NCBI GenBank assembly: GCA_024277555.1
Contig: JAJRUY010000169.1
Span: 1-5,498, forward strand
Direction: 5' to 3'
DNA: 5,498 nucleotides
From: Gammaproteobacteria bacterium
GTDB taxonomy: Bacteria > Pseudomonadota > Gammaproteobacteria > Chromatiales > Chromatiaceae
Part shown: piece by piece, positions 1-5,255 of the stretch
Numbering within the stretch: the first letter of the stretch is position 1
How the letters are laid out: each line of letters begins with the position of its first letter
The notes under the pieces: model-generated
The model's input: the letters and a program-made list of their open reading frames with translations, nothing else
Databases searched by the model: none
What the model was told of the DNA's origin: nothing
Program-made: the position numbers and the translations under genes

Positions 1-153
1 GTCAATCTGGTCGTAAGCCTTGGTCTCACCACCAAACTTCGCCGCTTGCACGGTCGTGATCGCCGCCGTCAGCGTGGTTTTACCGTGGTCTACGTGACCA
101 ATGGTGCCCACGTTTACATGGGGTTTGGTTCTTTCAAATTTTTCCTTAGACAT
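1..153 (-). CDS. tuf: Elongation factor Tu, N-terminal 51 residues (partial at window edge)
   Basis: EF-Tu is the cytoplasmic translational GTPase that carries aminoacyl-tRNA to the ribosomal A site. The visible part begins MSKEKFERTKPHVNVGTIGH and contains the G1 P-loop GHVDHGKT at residues 19-26, which binds the GTP phosphates; it ends at KAYDQID, just inside the G domain. The rest lies beyond base 1. The ATG is at 153-151 (minus strand). A GGAG Shine-Dalgarno motif sits at 168-165, about 11 bases upstream. The 72-base gap to tRNA-Thr (154-225) shows no promoter or terminator that I can defend, so tuf is probably read through from the tRNA promoter, as tufB is in E. coli. Identity is certain from sequence; whether a second tuf copy exists cannot be seen here. 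Confidence 0.97.
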   Translation of the reverse strand, partial: MSKEKFERTKPHVNVGTIGHVDHGKTTLTAAITTVQAAKFGGETKAYDQID

Positions 154-225
154 CGCCGCACAATCTCCAAAAAATAGTAATGGTCAACGCTTCAGTAAAA
201 CCGCATGCCAAAGCATACTGTAATC

Positions 226-301
226 TGGAGCCCAGAAGCAGATTTGAACTGCCGACCTCACCCTTACCAAGGGTGTGCTCTACCAACTGAGCTATCTGGG
301 C
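226..301 (-). tRNA. thrT: tRNA-Thr (anticodon GGT)
   Basis: The minus strand gives a complete 76-base cloverleaf with a 7-bp acceptor stem (GCCCAGA/TCTGGGC), discriminator T and encoded CCA at 228-226. The anticodon stem CACCC/GGGTG encloses the loop TTGGTAA, placing anticodon GGT at 268-266, which reads ACC and ACU threonine codons. The T arm has GGCAG-TTCAAAT-CTGCT with one G-T pair. It is the last tRNA before tuf, the position of thrT in E. coli; the symbol is assigned by this synteny. Confidence 0.97.
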
Positions 302-346
302 AAAGCTTGCTTTCTCTGACTTTCCGCCAGACAATCCTTAAAACAA

Positions 347-420
347 TGGAGCGGGTGATGGGAATCGAACCCACGTAGTCAGCTTGGAAGGCTGAAGTTC
401 TACCATTAAACTACACCCGC
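347..420 (-). tRNA. glyT: tRNA-Gly (anticodon TCC)
   Basis: The minus strand gives a 74-base tRNA with acceptor stem GCGGGTG/CATCCGC-type pairing (3' strand CACCCGC), discriminator T and encoded CCA. The anticodon stem TCAGC/GCTGA encloses CTTCCAA, so the anticodon is TCC at 388-386 and reads GGA/GGG glycine codons. The D loop has the short AATGG form usual for bacterial tRNA-Gly. It lies 45 bases upstream of tRNA-Thr and about 122 bases downstream of tRNA-Tyr in the same transcription direction, matching glyT of the E. coli tufB operon. Confidence 0.96.
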
Positions 421-542
421 ACTGAAAACGCGGCAAAAACCGCTCTACACACAACCAGCCACCCAAACATCCGCCGGCCAACCAGCCTCCATGCCGACCG
501 CTTTTGCCCGCAATCTCGCCAGACGAGCCCCGGACAGCACAA
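421..542 (-). other. Long spacer between tRNA-Tyr and tRNA-Gly
   Basis: These 122 bases are transcribed between two tRNAs. I see no convincing ORF with a ribosome binding site, no strong promoter and no strong terminator. A weak element, GCGG-TTTTTG-CCGC followed by GTTTT on the minus strand (about 426-443), has only a 4-bp stem. From memory, the E. coli tyrU-glyT spacer is also a little over 100 bases, so the length may be an old feature of the operon. Confidence 0.5.
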
Positions 543-627
543 TGGTGGAGGGGGGAGGATTCGAACCTCCGAAGGCTGAGCCAGCAGATTTACAGTCTGC
601 CCCCTTTGGCCACTCGGGAACCCCTCC
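543..627 (-). tRNA. tyrU: tRNA-Tyr (anticodon GTA)
   Basis: The minus strand gives an 85-base class II tRNA with a long variable arm, the form expected of bacterial tRNA-Tyr. The acceptor stem is GGAGGGG/CCCCTCC with discriminator A and encoded CCA (545-543). The anticodon stem GCAGA/TCTGC encloses CTGTAAA, placing anticodon GTA at 593-591. The T arm GGAGG-TTCGAAT-CCTCC is canonical. It is the first tRNA of the operon and starts only about 8 bases after the predicted transcription start. Unlike E. coli, no tRNA-Thr(TGT) (thrU) precedes it. Confidence 0.97.
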
Positions 628-641
628 AAAAAAGAGGACGC

Positions 642-670
642 ATTTTCCAGAAAATTGCACCGAATGTCAA
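642..670 (-). promoter_or_regulatory. Sigma70-type promoter of the tRNA-Tyr/Gly/Thr-tuf operon
   Basis: On the minus strand a perfect -35 hexamer TTGACA (670-665) is followed by a 17-base spacer and a -10-like GAAAAT (647-642; 4 of 6 consensus bases). Downstream lies a GC-rich discriminator, GCGTCC, of the kind found at stable-RNA promoters under growth-rate and stringent control. The transcription start would be near 635, giving a leader of roughly 8 bases before tRNA-Tyr. An A/T-rich tract at about 683-693 is placed like an UP element. The start site is inferred from spacing, not observed. Confidence 0.75.
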
Positions 671-694
671 TAGCCCATCAGGAATATTTTTATC

Positions 695-710
695 CTCCCG
701 GCATCTCCCG
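695..710. repeat. Direct repeat CTCCCG with 10-base period in the divergent promoter region
   Basis: CTCCCG occurs at 695-700 and again at 705-710, one helical turn apart, within CTCCCGGCATCTCCCG. It lies just upstream of the tRNA promoter's A/T-rich tract and between the two divergent transcription units. The placement would suit a tandem protein-binding site, but two six-base copies may be chance. Confidence 0.3.
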
Positions 711-750
711 AAAAATAGGCCTGGGCGTCATTCCTATGGTCAAGTTCCGG

Positions 751-780
751 TTCACACAGTACACTAACATTCTTTTTTAT
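751..780 (+). promoter_or_regulatory. Possible promoter for the TPR lipoprotein-ispE unit
   Basis: TTCACA at 751-756 matches the -35 consensus in five of six positions. An A/T-rich run at 773-783 offers TTTTAT (775-780) at 18-base spacing, or TTATAT a little further on, as a -10. A start near 787 would leave a leader of only about 20 bases before ATG 806. The -10 is weak and its register ambiguous. Confidence 0.4.
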
Positions 781-805
781 ATACCAATTGCATCCGCAGT
801 CCCCT

Positions 806-2545
806 ATGCACAAACCCGTGAAGCACCTTTTTGCCCCCTCTCTACTTGCCATTGTGCTGATTGGCTGCGCCACTCAGCCAGGCAACCAGGAACCGCCAAC
901 AAGCACCGAAACCCCGGAAAAAGAGATAACTCTGCCATTCAAACCGACAGCGGTGCCACCCAAAACCATCAACAAGGATCTTCTCTACAACTATCTTGCC
1001 GGGGAGATCAGTATACAGCGGGGGGCATGGGAGGAGGCATATGAGCACCTGCTTCTGGCCGCAACAGAGGCCAAGGATGCAGTCGCGGCCAGCAAGGCTG
1101 CTCGACTGGCCTGGCGGCAGGATGACATGATTCGCGCAACCCACGCCACCCTGCTTTGGGTTAAATACAATCCGAATGATCTCTCCGCACGTCAGCTGGC
1201 CATGCTCACTGCACTGCGAAACGACGATATTGACCAGGCGCTGGAGCAGGCTCGGGCCATACTCCAGATTGCTGCCGCAAAAGGTAAGGACGGATTCCTG
1301 CTCCTGAGCTCTGCCCTGGCAACCAGCAAAGAGAAGAGCAAACTCACCCTGATTCAACAGCTGGCCAGGCAGTACCCGGAAGACGCTCATGCGCAATATG
1401 CAATGGCGCTGGTGTCTACCCAGGAAAAGCAGTTTGACGCAGCCCTTCAGGCCGTCGAAAGAAGCCAGAAACTTGACCCTGAATGGGACAAGCCCTATTT
1501 GCTGAGAGTGCAGATATACGCCATGCAAGGGGATGAATCCGGTGCCGAAAAGGTGCTGCGAGAAGCAGCGGATACACACCCCAGCCCGGCCCTGCTGGAA
1601 GCCTATGGCCGCCTGTTGATGCAACAAAAACGCTATCCGCAGGCGCTGGAAAGCTTCCGCAAGGCACTGGACCTTAACCCCGGCGATCAAGAGCTGTTAT
1701 ACATGGTCGGCATCCTGGCGCTGCAAACACAAGACTGGGATCTGGCAAAATCCACCTGGGAGCAGTTGCGCGACAGCCCACGCTACCACAAGGTACAGGA
1801 GGCCTGGTATTTTCTCGGTCAGATGGAGGAACTGCAGGGCAATCTGAAACAGGCCACAAAAAACTATAGCCGGGTCAAAAACGGACGCCTGCATAGCGAT
1901 GCGCAAATACGCACCGCCATACTTACCGGCAAGCTGGGCAACCTGGAAGAGGCGCATGAGCTGTTCAATGCCCTGCGGCTTACGGATCCCGACCAGGCGG
2001 TGCAGGTCTACATCACCGAGGCCCAGCTCCTGAAAGAGCTGCACAAGCCAGACTCGGCGCTGGAACTGTACAATGAGGCGATCAATGCCTATCCACAGGA
2101 GGCGGATCTGTTGTATGCCCGAGGCCTGCTGGCAGCCGATCTTGGCAAAATTGACCTCGCGGAAAAGGATTTCAAGGCCGCCCTGGCAATAAAGCCTGAT
2201 GATGCCGACACCCTGAATGCACTGGGCTATACCCTGGCAGATCAGACCGACCGCTATTCAGAAGCCTATGCCTACATCAAAAAAGCACTGGAACTGAATC
2301 CCGACAGCGCAGCCATTCTCGACAGCATGGGCTGGGTGCTGTTCCGCATGAAGGAACACACACAAGCACTGGAGTACCTGCGCAAAGCGGCGGAAAAACT
2401 GGATGACCCGGAGATTTTTGCCCACCTGATCGAAGCACTTTGGGTAACCGGCGCCCGCCAGGAAGCACAAGAACTCCTCGACAAGGCCAGCGCCACCTAC
2501 CCGGATCACCCCAAGCTCAAGGATGTAAAACAGCGGCTGAAATGA
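806..2545 (+). CDS. TPR-repeat outer-membrane lipoprotein (PA4667-like family)
   Basis: The 579-residue product starts with a lipoprotein signal peptide: charged residues at 3-7, a hydrophobic core and lipobox LIGC with Cys21 as the lipidated residue. Residue 22 is Ala, not Asp, which predicts sorting to the outer membrane facing the periplasm. A Pro/Thr-rich linker (about 22-56) leads into tetratricopeptide repeats filling the rest, clearest at about 260-330 and 420-545, including LNALGYTLADQTDRY (from 470) and DSMGWVLFRM (506-515), which recall the TPR lipoprotein found next to lolB/ispE in pseudomonads. TPR arrays usually scaffold protein contacts; partners here are unknown. An in-frame TTG at 788 would add six residues, but ATG 806 gives the normal signal-peptide length; neither has a Shine-Dalgarno. 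The stop overlaps the ispE start (ATGA), implying translational coupling. Family placement is firm, molecular role is not known to me. Confidence 0.9.
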   Translation: MHKPVKHLFAPSLLAIVLIGCATQPGNQEPPTSTETPEKEITLPFKPTAVPPKTINKDLLYNYLAGEISIQRGAWEEAYEHLLLAATEAKDAVAASKAARLAWRQDDMIRATHATLLWVKYNPNDLSARQLAMLTALRNDDIDQALEQARAILQIAAAKGKDGFLLLSSALATSKEKSKLTLIQQLARQYPEDAHAQYAMALVSTQEKQFDAALQAVERSQKLDPEWDKPYLLRVQIYAMQGDESGAEKVLREAADTHPSPALLEAYGRLLMQQKRYPQALESFRKALDLNPGDQELLYMVGILALQTQDWDLAKSTWEQLRDSPRYHKVQEAWYFLGQMEELQGNLKQATKNYSRVKNGRLHSDAQIRTAILTGKLGNLEEAHELFNALRLTDPDQAVQVYITEAQLLKELHKPDSALELYNEAINAYPQEADLLYARGLLAADLGKIDLAEKDFKAALAIKPDDADTLNALGYTLADQTDRYSEAYAYIKKALELNPDSAAILDSMGWVLFRMKEHTQALEYLRKAAEKLDDPEIFAHLIEALWVTGARQEAQELLDKASATYPDHPKLKDVKQRLK

Positions 2546-3408
2546 AGGCGTCTGATATTTTCTGGCCGGCCCCCGCCAAGCTGAATCTGATGCTGAGGGT
2601 TGTGGGGCAACGCCCCGATGGTTACCACTTGCTGCAAACTGTGTTTCAGTTCCTCTCCCAGGCGGATCTGATCCGCTTTCAACACCGTCAGGATGGAGCC
2701 ATCCACTGCACCCCCCTTCCCGGCGTGCATGCCGACGACAACCTGGCCATACAAGCAGCCCGGTTGCTGCAACAGCACTGCAACTGCAGCTGCGGAGTGG
2801 ATATACAGATCAGGAAGAACCTGCCCATGGGCGGCGGCCTTGGCGGCGGCAGCTCCAACTCAGCAACCACCCTGGTGGTACTGAACAAACTCTGGAACCT
2901 GAATCTCGATCAGACGACACTTGCAGAACTCGGGCTGCAACTTGGCGCCGATGTACCGGTCTTTGTCCATGGCAAGGCCGCATGGGCGGAAGGAGTTGGG
3001 GACAGGCTCCAGTTTTTCCAGCCAAAGGAGCCCTGGTACCTGGTGCTTTCCCCTCCTTGCCACGTATCAACAGCAGAAATTTTTTGTGATTCACAATTGA
3101 CACGGGACGCCAGGGCAATCACAATACGCGACTTCTCTGCGGGGCAGAGGGCGAACACCTGCCAGACGCTGGTAGCCAGTCGCCACCCGGAGGTGGCTCA
3201 GGCGCTGTCCTGGCTGAACCAGTTTGCCCAAGGCAGGCTGACCGGCACCGGGGCTTGTGTATTTGCGGAGTTTTCTTCGCAGCAGCAGGCCGAGAAGGCG
3301 CTGAACGAGATTCCCGCAGACATGAAAGGCTTTGTGAGTCCGGGGCTGAACCAATCGCCCCTGCACACCAGGCTTGAACAGTTTACTGGGGCGTGGCCAA
3401 GTGGTTAA
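2542..3408 (+). CDS. ispE: 4-diphosphocytidyl-2-C-methyl-D-erythritol kinase (IspE)
   Basis: IspE is the cytoplasmic GHMP-family kinase of the methylerythritol phosphate pathway; it uses ATP to phosphorylate the 2-hydroxyl of CDP-methylerythritol on the way to isopentenyl diphosphate. The 288-residue product has the N-terminal WPAPAKLNLML signature with Lys13, the glycine-rich ATP loop LPMGGGLGGGSSNSAT (94-109), the catalytic-site motif GADVPVFVHG with Asp137, and the C-terminal GHMP motif LTGTGACVFAEF (233-244). ATG 2542 overlaps the upstream TPR stop by ATGA and gives near-normal family length; a longer in-frame reading upstream would lie inside the TPR gene. The family normally ends close to the SPLH motif; here about ten extra residues follow, and residues 283-288 plus the TAA stop are read from the 5' part of tRNA-Gln. 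No lolB lies upstream. Confidence 0.97.
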   Translation: MKASDIFWPAPAKLNLMLRVVGQRPDGYHLLQTVFQFLSQADLIRFQHRQDGAIHCTPLPGVHADDNLAIQAARLLQQHCNCSCGVDIQIRKNLPMGGGLGGGSSNSATTLVVLNKLWNLNLDQTTLAELGLQLGADVPVFVHGKAAWAEGVGDRLQFFQPKEPWYLVLSPPCHVSTAEIFCDSQLTRDARAITIRDFSAGQRANTCQTLVASRHPEVAQALSWLNQFAQGRLTGTGACVFAEFSSQQQAEKALNEIPADMKGFVSPGLNQSPLHTRLEQFTGAWPSG

Positions 3409-3461
3409 GGCACCGGACTTTGACTCCGGCATCGCAGGTTCGAATCCTGCCGCCCCAGCCA
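3387..3461 (+). tRNA. tRNA-Gln (anticodon TTG)
   Basis: A complete 75-base cloverleaf on the plus strand: acceptor stem TGGGGCG/CGCCCCA including the U1-A72 pair typical of tRNA-Gln, discriminator G at 3458 and encoded CCA at 3459-3461. The anticodon stem CCGGA/TCCGG encloses CTTTGAC with anticodon TTG at 3420-3422, which reads CAA (and CAG by wobble). The T arm GCAGG-TTCGAAT-CCTGC is canonical. It sits between ispE and prs, as in Pseudomonas, with no visible promoter of its own. Its first 22 bases double as the end of ispE, so maturation by RNase P would cut the shared transcript. Confidence 0.97.
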
Positions 3462-3470
3462 TTTTTCAAA

Positions 3471-3508
3471 CAGGCAGCAATAATTGCGCCTGACCTGCAA
3501 GCGAGGTC
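3471..3508 (+). promoter_or_regulatory. Two stacked hairpins in the prs leader, the second covering the Shine-Dalgarno
   Basis: Ten bases after tRNA-Gln, CAGGC (3471-3475), a bulged A, and GCAA pair with TTGC and GCCTG (3484-3492) around a TAA loop. Immediately after, GACCT (3492-3496) pairs with AGGTC (3504-3508) across a 7-base loop; the two share base 3492. The second 3' arm includes most of the GAGG (3503-3506) that serves as Shine-Dalgarno for the GTG start of prs. No T-run follows, so this is not a terminator. A role in processing of the tRNA 3' side or in prs translation is inference. Confidence 0.45.
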
Positions 3509-3515
3509 CAACAAG

Positions 3516-4469
3516 GTGGCTAGCAGTGGCATGATGGTCTTTGGCGGTAACGCCCATCCGGAACTGACCATTGAAATCGCAAACTATCTGGATCTTGCCC
3601 TGGGAAAATGCGTTGTCGGGCAGTTCAGCGACGGCGAGGTTCAGGTCGAGGTCGAGGATAATGTTCGTGGCCGTGACGTATTCGTGGTACAGCCCACGTC
3701 CGCCCCAACCAACGACCACCTCATGGAGCTGCTGGTGATGATAGATGCCCTGCGCTGGGCCTCTGCCAATCGTATCACTGCGGTAATCCCCTATTTTGGC
3801 TATTCCCGCCAGGATCGCCGGCCAAGATCCGCCAGAGTGCCCATTACCGCCAGGCTTGCAGCCAAGATGATCGGTACCGCTGGCGCCGACCGGGTGTTGA
3901 CCATGGATCTGCATGCTGACCAGATTCAGGGGTTTTTCGACATCCCGGTGGACAATATTTATTCCTCTCCTATCTTGCTTGGAGACGTATGGCGACAAAA
4001 GTATCCGGAGCTGATGGTGGTATCCCCGGATGTAGGGGGCGTGGTGCGGGCAAGAGCCCTGGCAAAACGCCTGGATGATGCAGATCTTGCAATTATCGAC
4101 AAGCGCCGTCCCAAGGCCAACGAAGCACAGGTGATGAACATCATCGGCGATGTAGCCGGGAGATCCTGCGTAATCGTCGACGACCTGGTAGACACCGCCG
4201 GCACCCTGTGCAAGGCGGCAGATGCCCTGAAAGAGCATGGCGCAGCGCGGGTGGCCGCCTATTGCACCCATGCCGTGCTTTCCGGGCCGGCGGTGGAGAA
4301 CATCGATGGCTCCAGCCTGGACGAGCTGGTGGTAACCAATACCATCCCGCTGCAACCGGCGGCCATGAAATTGAACAAGATTCGCCAGCTTTCCATTGCG
4401 GGAATCCTGGCAGAATCCATGCGTCGCATAAACAATGAAGAATCGGTAAGCTCGCTGTTTATGGACTGA
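3516..4469 (+). CDS. prs: Ribose-phosphate pyrophosphokinase (PRPP synthetase)
   Basis: Prs transfers pyrophosphate from ATP to ribose 5-phosphate, making PRPP for purine, pyrimidine, histidine, tryptophan and NAD synthesis in the cytoplasm. The 317-residue product shows FSDGE (37-41), the ATP-binding RQDRR (98-102), the catalytic-region DLHADQIQGFF with His133, the KRRP of the flexible loop (196-199) and the PRPP loop DDLVDTAGT (222-230), ending in the usual NEES tail. It is the class I bacterial type with normal length. The start chosen is GTG 3516 (product begins MASSGMMVFGG), with GAGG nine bases upstream; an ATG at 3531 also fits, lacking well-placed Shine-Dalgarno spacing. Longer readings begin inside tRNA-Gln and are rejected. 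It follows ispE and tRNA-Gln, probably on one transcript, and is separated from rplY by hairpins. Confidence 0.96.
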   Translation: MASSGMMVFGGNAHPELTIEIANYLDLALGKCVVGQFSDGEVQVEVEDNVRGRDVFVVQPTSAPTNDHLMELLVMIDALRWASANRITAVIPYFGYSRQDRRPRSARVPITARLAAKMIGTAGADRVLTMDLHADQIQGFFDIPVDNIYSSPILLGDVWRQKYPELMVVSPDVGGVVRARALAKRLDDADLAIIDKRRPKANEAQVMNIIGDVAGRSCVIVDDLVDTAGTLCKAADALKEHGAARVAAYCTHAVLSGPAVENIDGSSLDELVVTNTIPLQPAAMKLNKIRQLSIAGILAESMRRINNEESVSSLFMD

Positions 4470-4475
4470 AAAATC

Positions 4476-4493
4476 GTGTGCCCAACCGCACAC
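4476..4493 (+). repeat. Small perfect hairpin just after prs
   Basis: GTGTGC (4476-4481) pairs with GCACAC (4488-4493) around the loop CCAACC. It begins six bases after the prs stop and has no T-run, so it is not a terminator by itself. It lies seven bases before the stronger 4501-4532 hairpin and may protect the prs 3' end or form part of a structured rplY leader. Confidence 0.5.
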
Positions 4494-4500
4494 AACCCTG

Positions 4501-4541
4501 CCCTGGCATATCTGGTCGCGGTTATGCCAGGGTTTATTTTT
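4501..4541 (+). terminator. Terminator-like hairpin between prs and rplY
   Basis: A perfect 10-bp stem, CCCTGGCATA (4501-4510) and TATGCCAGGG (4523-4532), encloses a 12-base loop and is followed at once by TTTATTTTT (4533-4541). This is the form of a rho-independent terminator, with one A interrupting the T-run and an A/T-rich top of the stem. The rplY Shine-Dalgarno (CAGGAG, 4547-4552) starts only six bases later, leaving no room for a new promoter downstream. It may be a partial terminator setting the prs to rplY ratio, an attenuator, or an L25-responsive leader. CCTG at 4497-4500 could alternatively pair with the Shine-Dalgarno CAGG. Confidence 0.7.
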
Positions 4542-4558
4542 ACTCTCAGGAGAAAACA

Positions 4559-5209
4559 ATGTCAGATATATTTACTATTCAAGCTGTTGTCCGCAACGAC
4601 GGGGGGAAGGGTGCGAGCCGCCGCCTGCGTCGTGAAGGCCTCGTTCCCGGCATCATCTATGGCGGCGGGAAAGCCCCCGAGATGATTGCTGCTGCGCACA
4701 ACAAACTGTTGCAGCACCTGGAGCACGAAGCCTTCTACTCTTCCATTGTCGAAGTGGAAGTCGATGGGAAGAAGCAGCGCGTGGTTCTCAAGGATCTGCA
4801 ACGCCATCCGGCCAAGCCCTTCATCTTGCACCTCGACCTGCAACGCGTGGCCGCTACCGACCGCATCAAGATGAATGTTCCCCTGCATTTTATCGGCGAA
4901 GACACCGCTCCGGGCATCAAGGCTGGCGGCACCATTTCCCATGCACTGGTTGATCTGGAAATCATCTGTGAAGCACAGAATCTGCCCGAATTCATCGAGG
5001 TGGATGTATCAGGTATGGAGGTTGGAGACACGCTTCACCTTACCGACATCAAACTTCCAGAAGGCGTTGAGATTGTTGCCATGACCCATGGCGACGAGCA
5101 TGAGCACGACGAGCTGGTAGCCTCCATGCAGGCCAAGGCCAAAGAGGTTGAAGAAGAAGAACCTGGTGAGGCTGCAGCAGCAGAAGAGCCTTCCCCGGAA
5201 GAGGAATAA
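4559..5209 (+). CDS. rplY: Large-subunit ribosomal protein L25 (bL25), CTC type with C-terminal domain
   Basis: bL25 binds 5S rRNA (loop E) in the 50S subunit. The 216-residue product is the long CTC/TL5 form, about twice the length of E. coli L25. The N-terminal 5S-binding domain (about 1-97) shows GKGASRRLRREGLVPGIIYG (17-35ff) and the VVLKDLQRHP segment (75-84) with HLDLQRV (91-97). A second beta-rich domain follows (about 98-185, including AGGTISHALVDLEI), then a His/acid patch (HGDEHEHDE, 177-185) and a strongly acidic Glu/Ala tail to the end. ATG 4559 has an excellent CAGGAG six bases upstream; an upstream in-frame start at 4478 falls in the hairpin region and is rejected. Autogenous control by L25 is reported for E. 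coli rplY; whether it applies here is unknown. pth, the usual next gene, does not follow immediately. Confidence 0.96.
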   Translation: MSDIFTIQAVVRNDGGKGASRRLRREGLVPGIIYGGGKAPEMIAAAHNKLLQHLEHEAFYSSIVEVEVDGKKQRVVLKDLQRHPAKPFILHLDLQRVAATDRIKMNVPLHFIGEDTAPGIKAGGTISHALVDLEIICEAQNLPEFIEVDVSGMEVGDTLHLTDIKLPEGVEIVAMTHGDEHEHDELVASMQAKAKEVEEEEPGEAAAAEEPSPEEE

Positions 5210-5230
5210 GCTTTTCGTGGCCTTCATCAA

Positions 5231-5255
5231 CGGCGACCCTTGGGTCGCCGTTTTT
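5231..5255 (+). terminator. Rho-independent terminator after rplY
   Basis: CGGCGACC pairs with GGTCGCCG through an 8-bp GC-rich stem (9 bp if the closing C-G is counted) with a CTTG loop, followed by TTTTT (5251-5255). It starts 21 bases after the rplY stop. On the opposite strand the stem is not followed by a T-run, so it serves the plus-strand unit only. Confidence 0.93.

Noticed and set aside
426..443. Possible terminator between tRNA-Tyr and tRNA-Gly
   Set aside because: The stem is only 4 bp with a short T-run, too weak to call.
842..1690. A 282-codon minus-strand ORF opposite the TPR gene
   Set aside because: It has Cys/Gln-rich composition typical of an antisense shadow, and the sense strand is a clear TPR lipoprotein.
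2440..2541. N-terminal extension of ispE
   Set aside because: It lies wholly inside the TPR gene in another frame and precedes the family's normal N-terminus.
3393..3515. N-terminal extension of prs by 41 codons
   Set aside because: The extension would be read from tRNA-Gln and its hairpin leader; homologous Prs proteins begin at the MMVF region.
4478..4558. N-terminal extension of rplY
   Set aside because: It covers the inter-gene hairpins and lacks homology to L25; ATG 4559 has an excellent Shine-Dalgarno.
3405..4559. A long minus-strand ORF opposite prs
   Set aside because: It is the antisense shadow of prs and tRNA-Gln, with no recognisable domain and no ribosome binding site.
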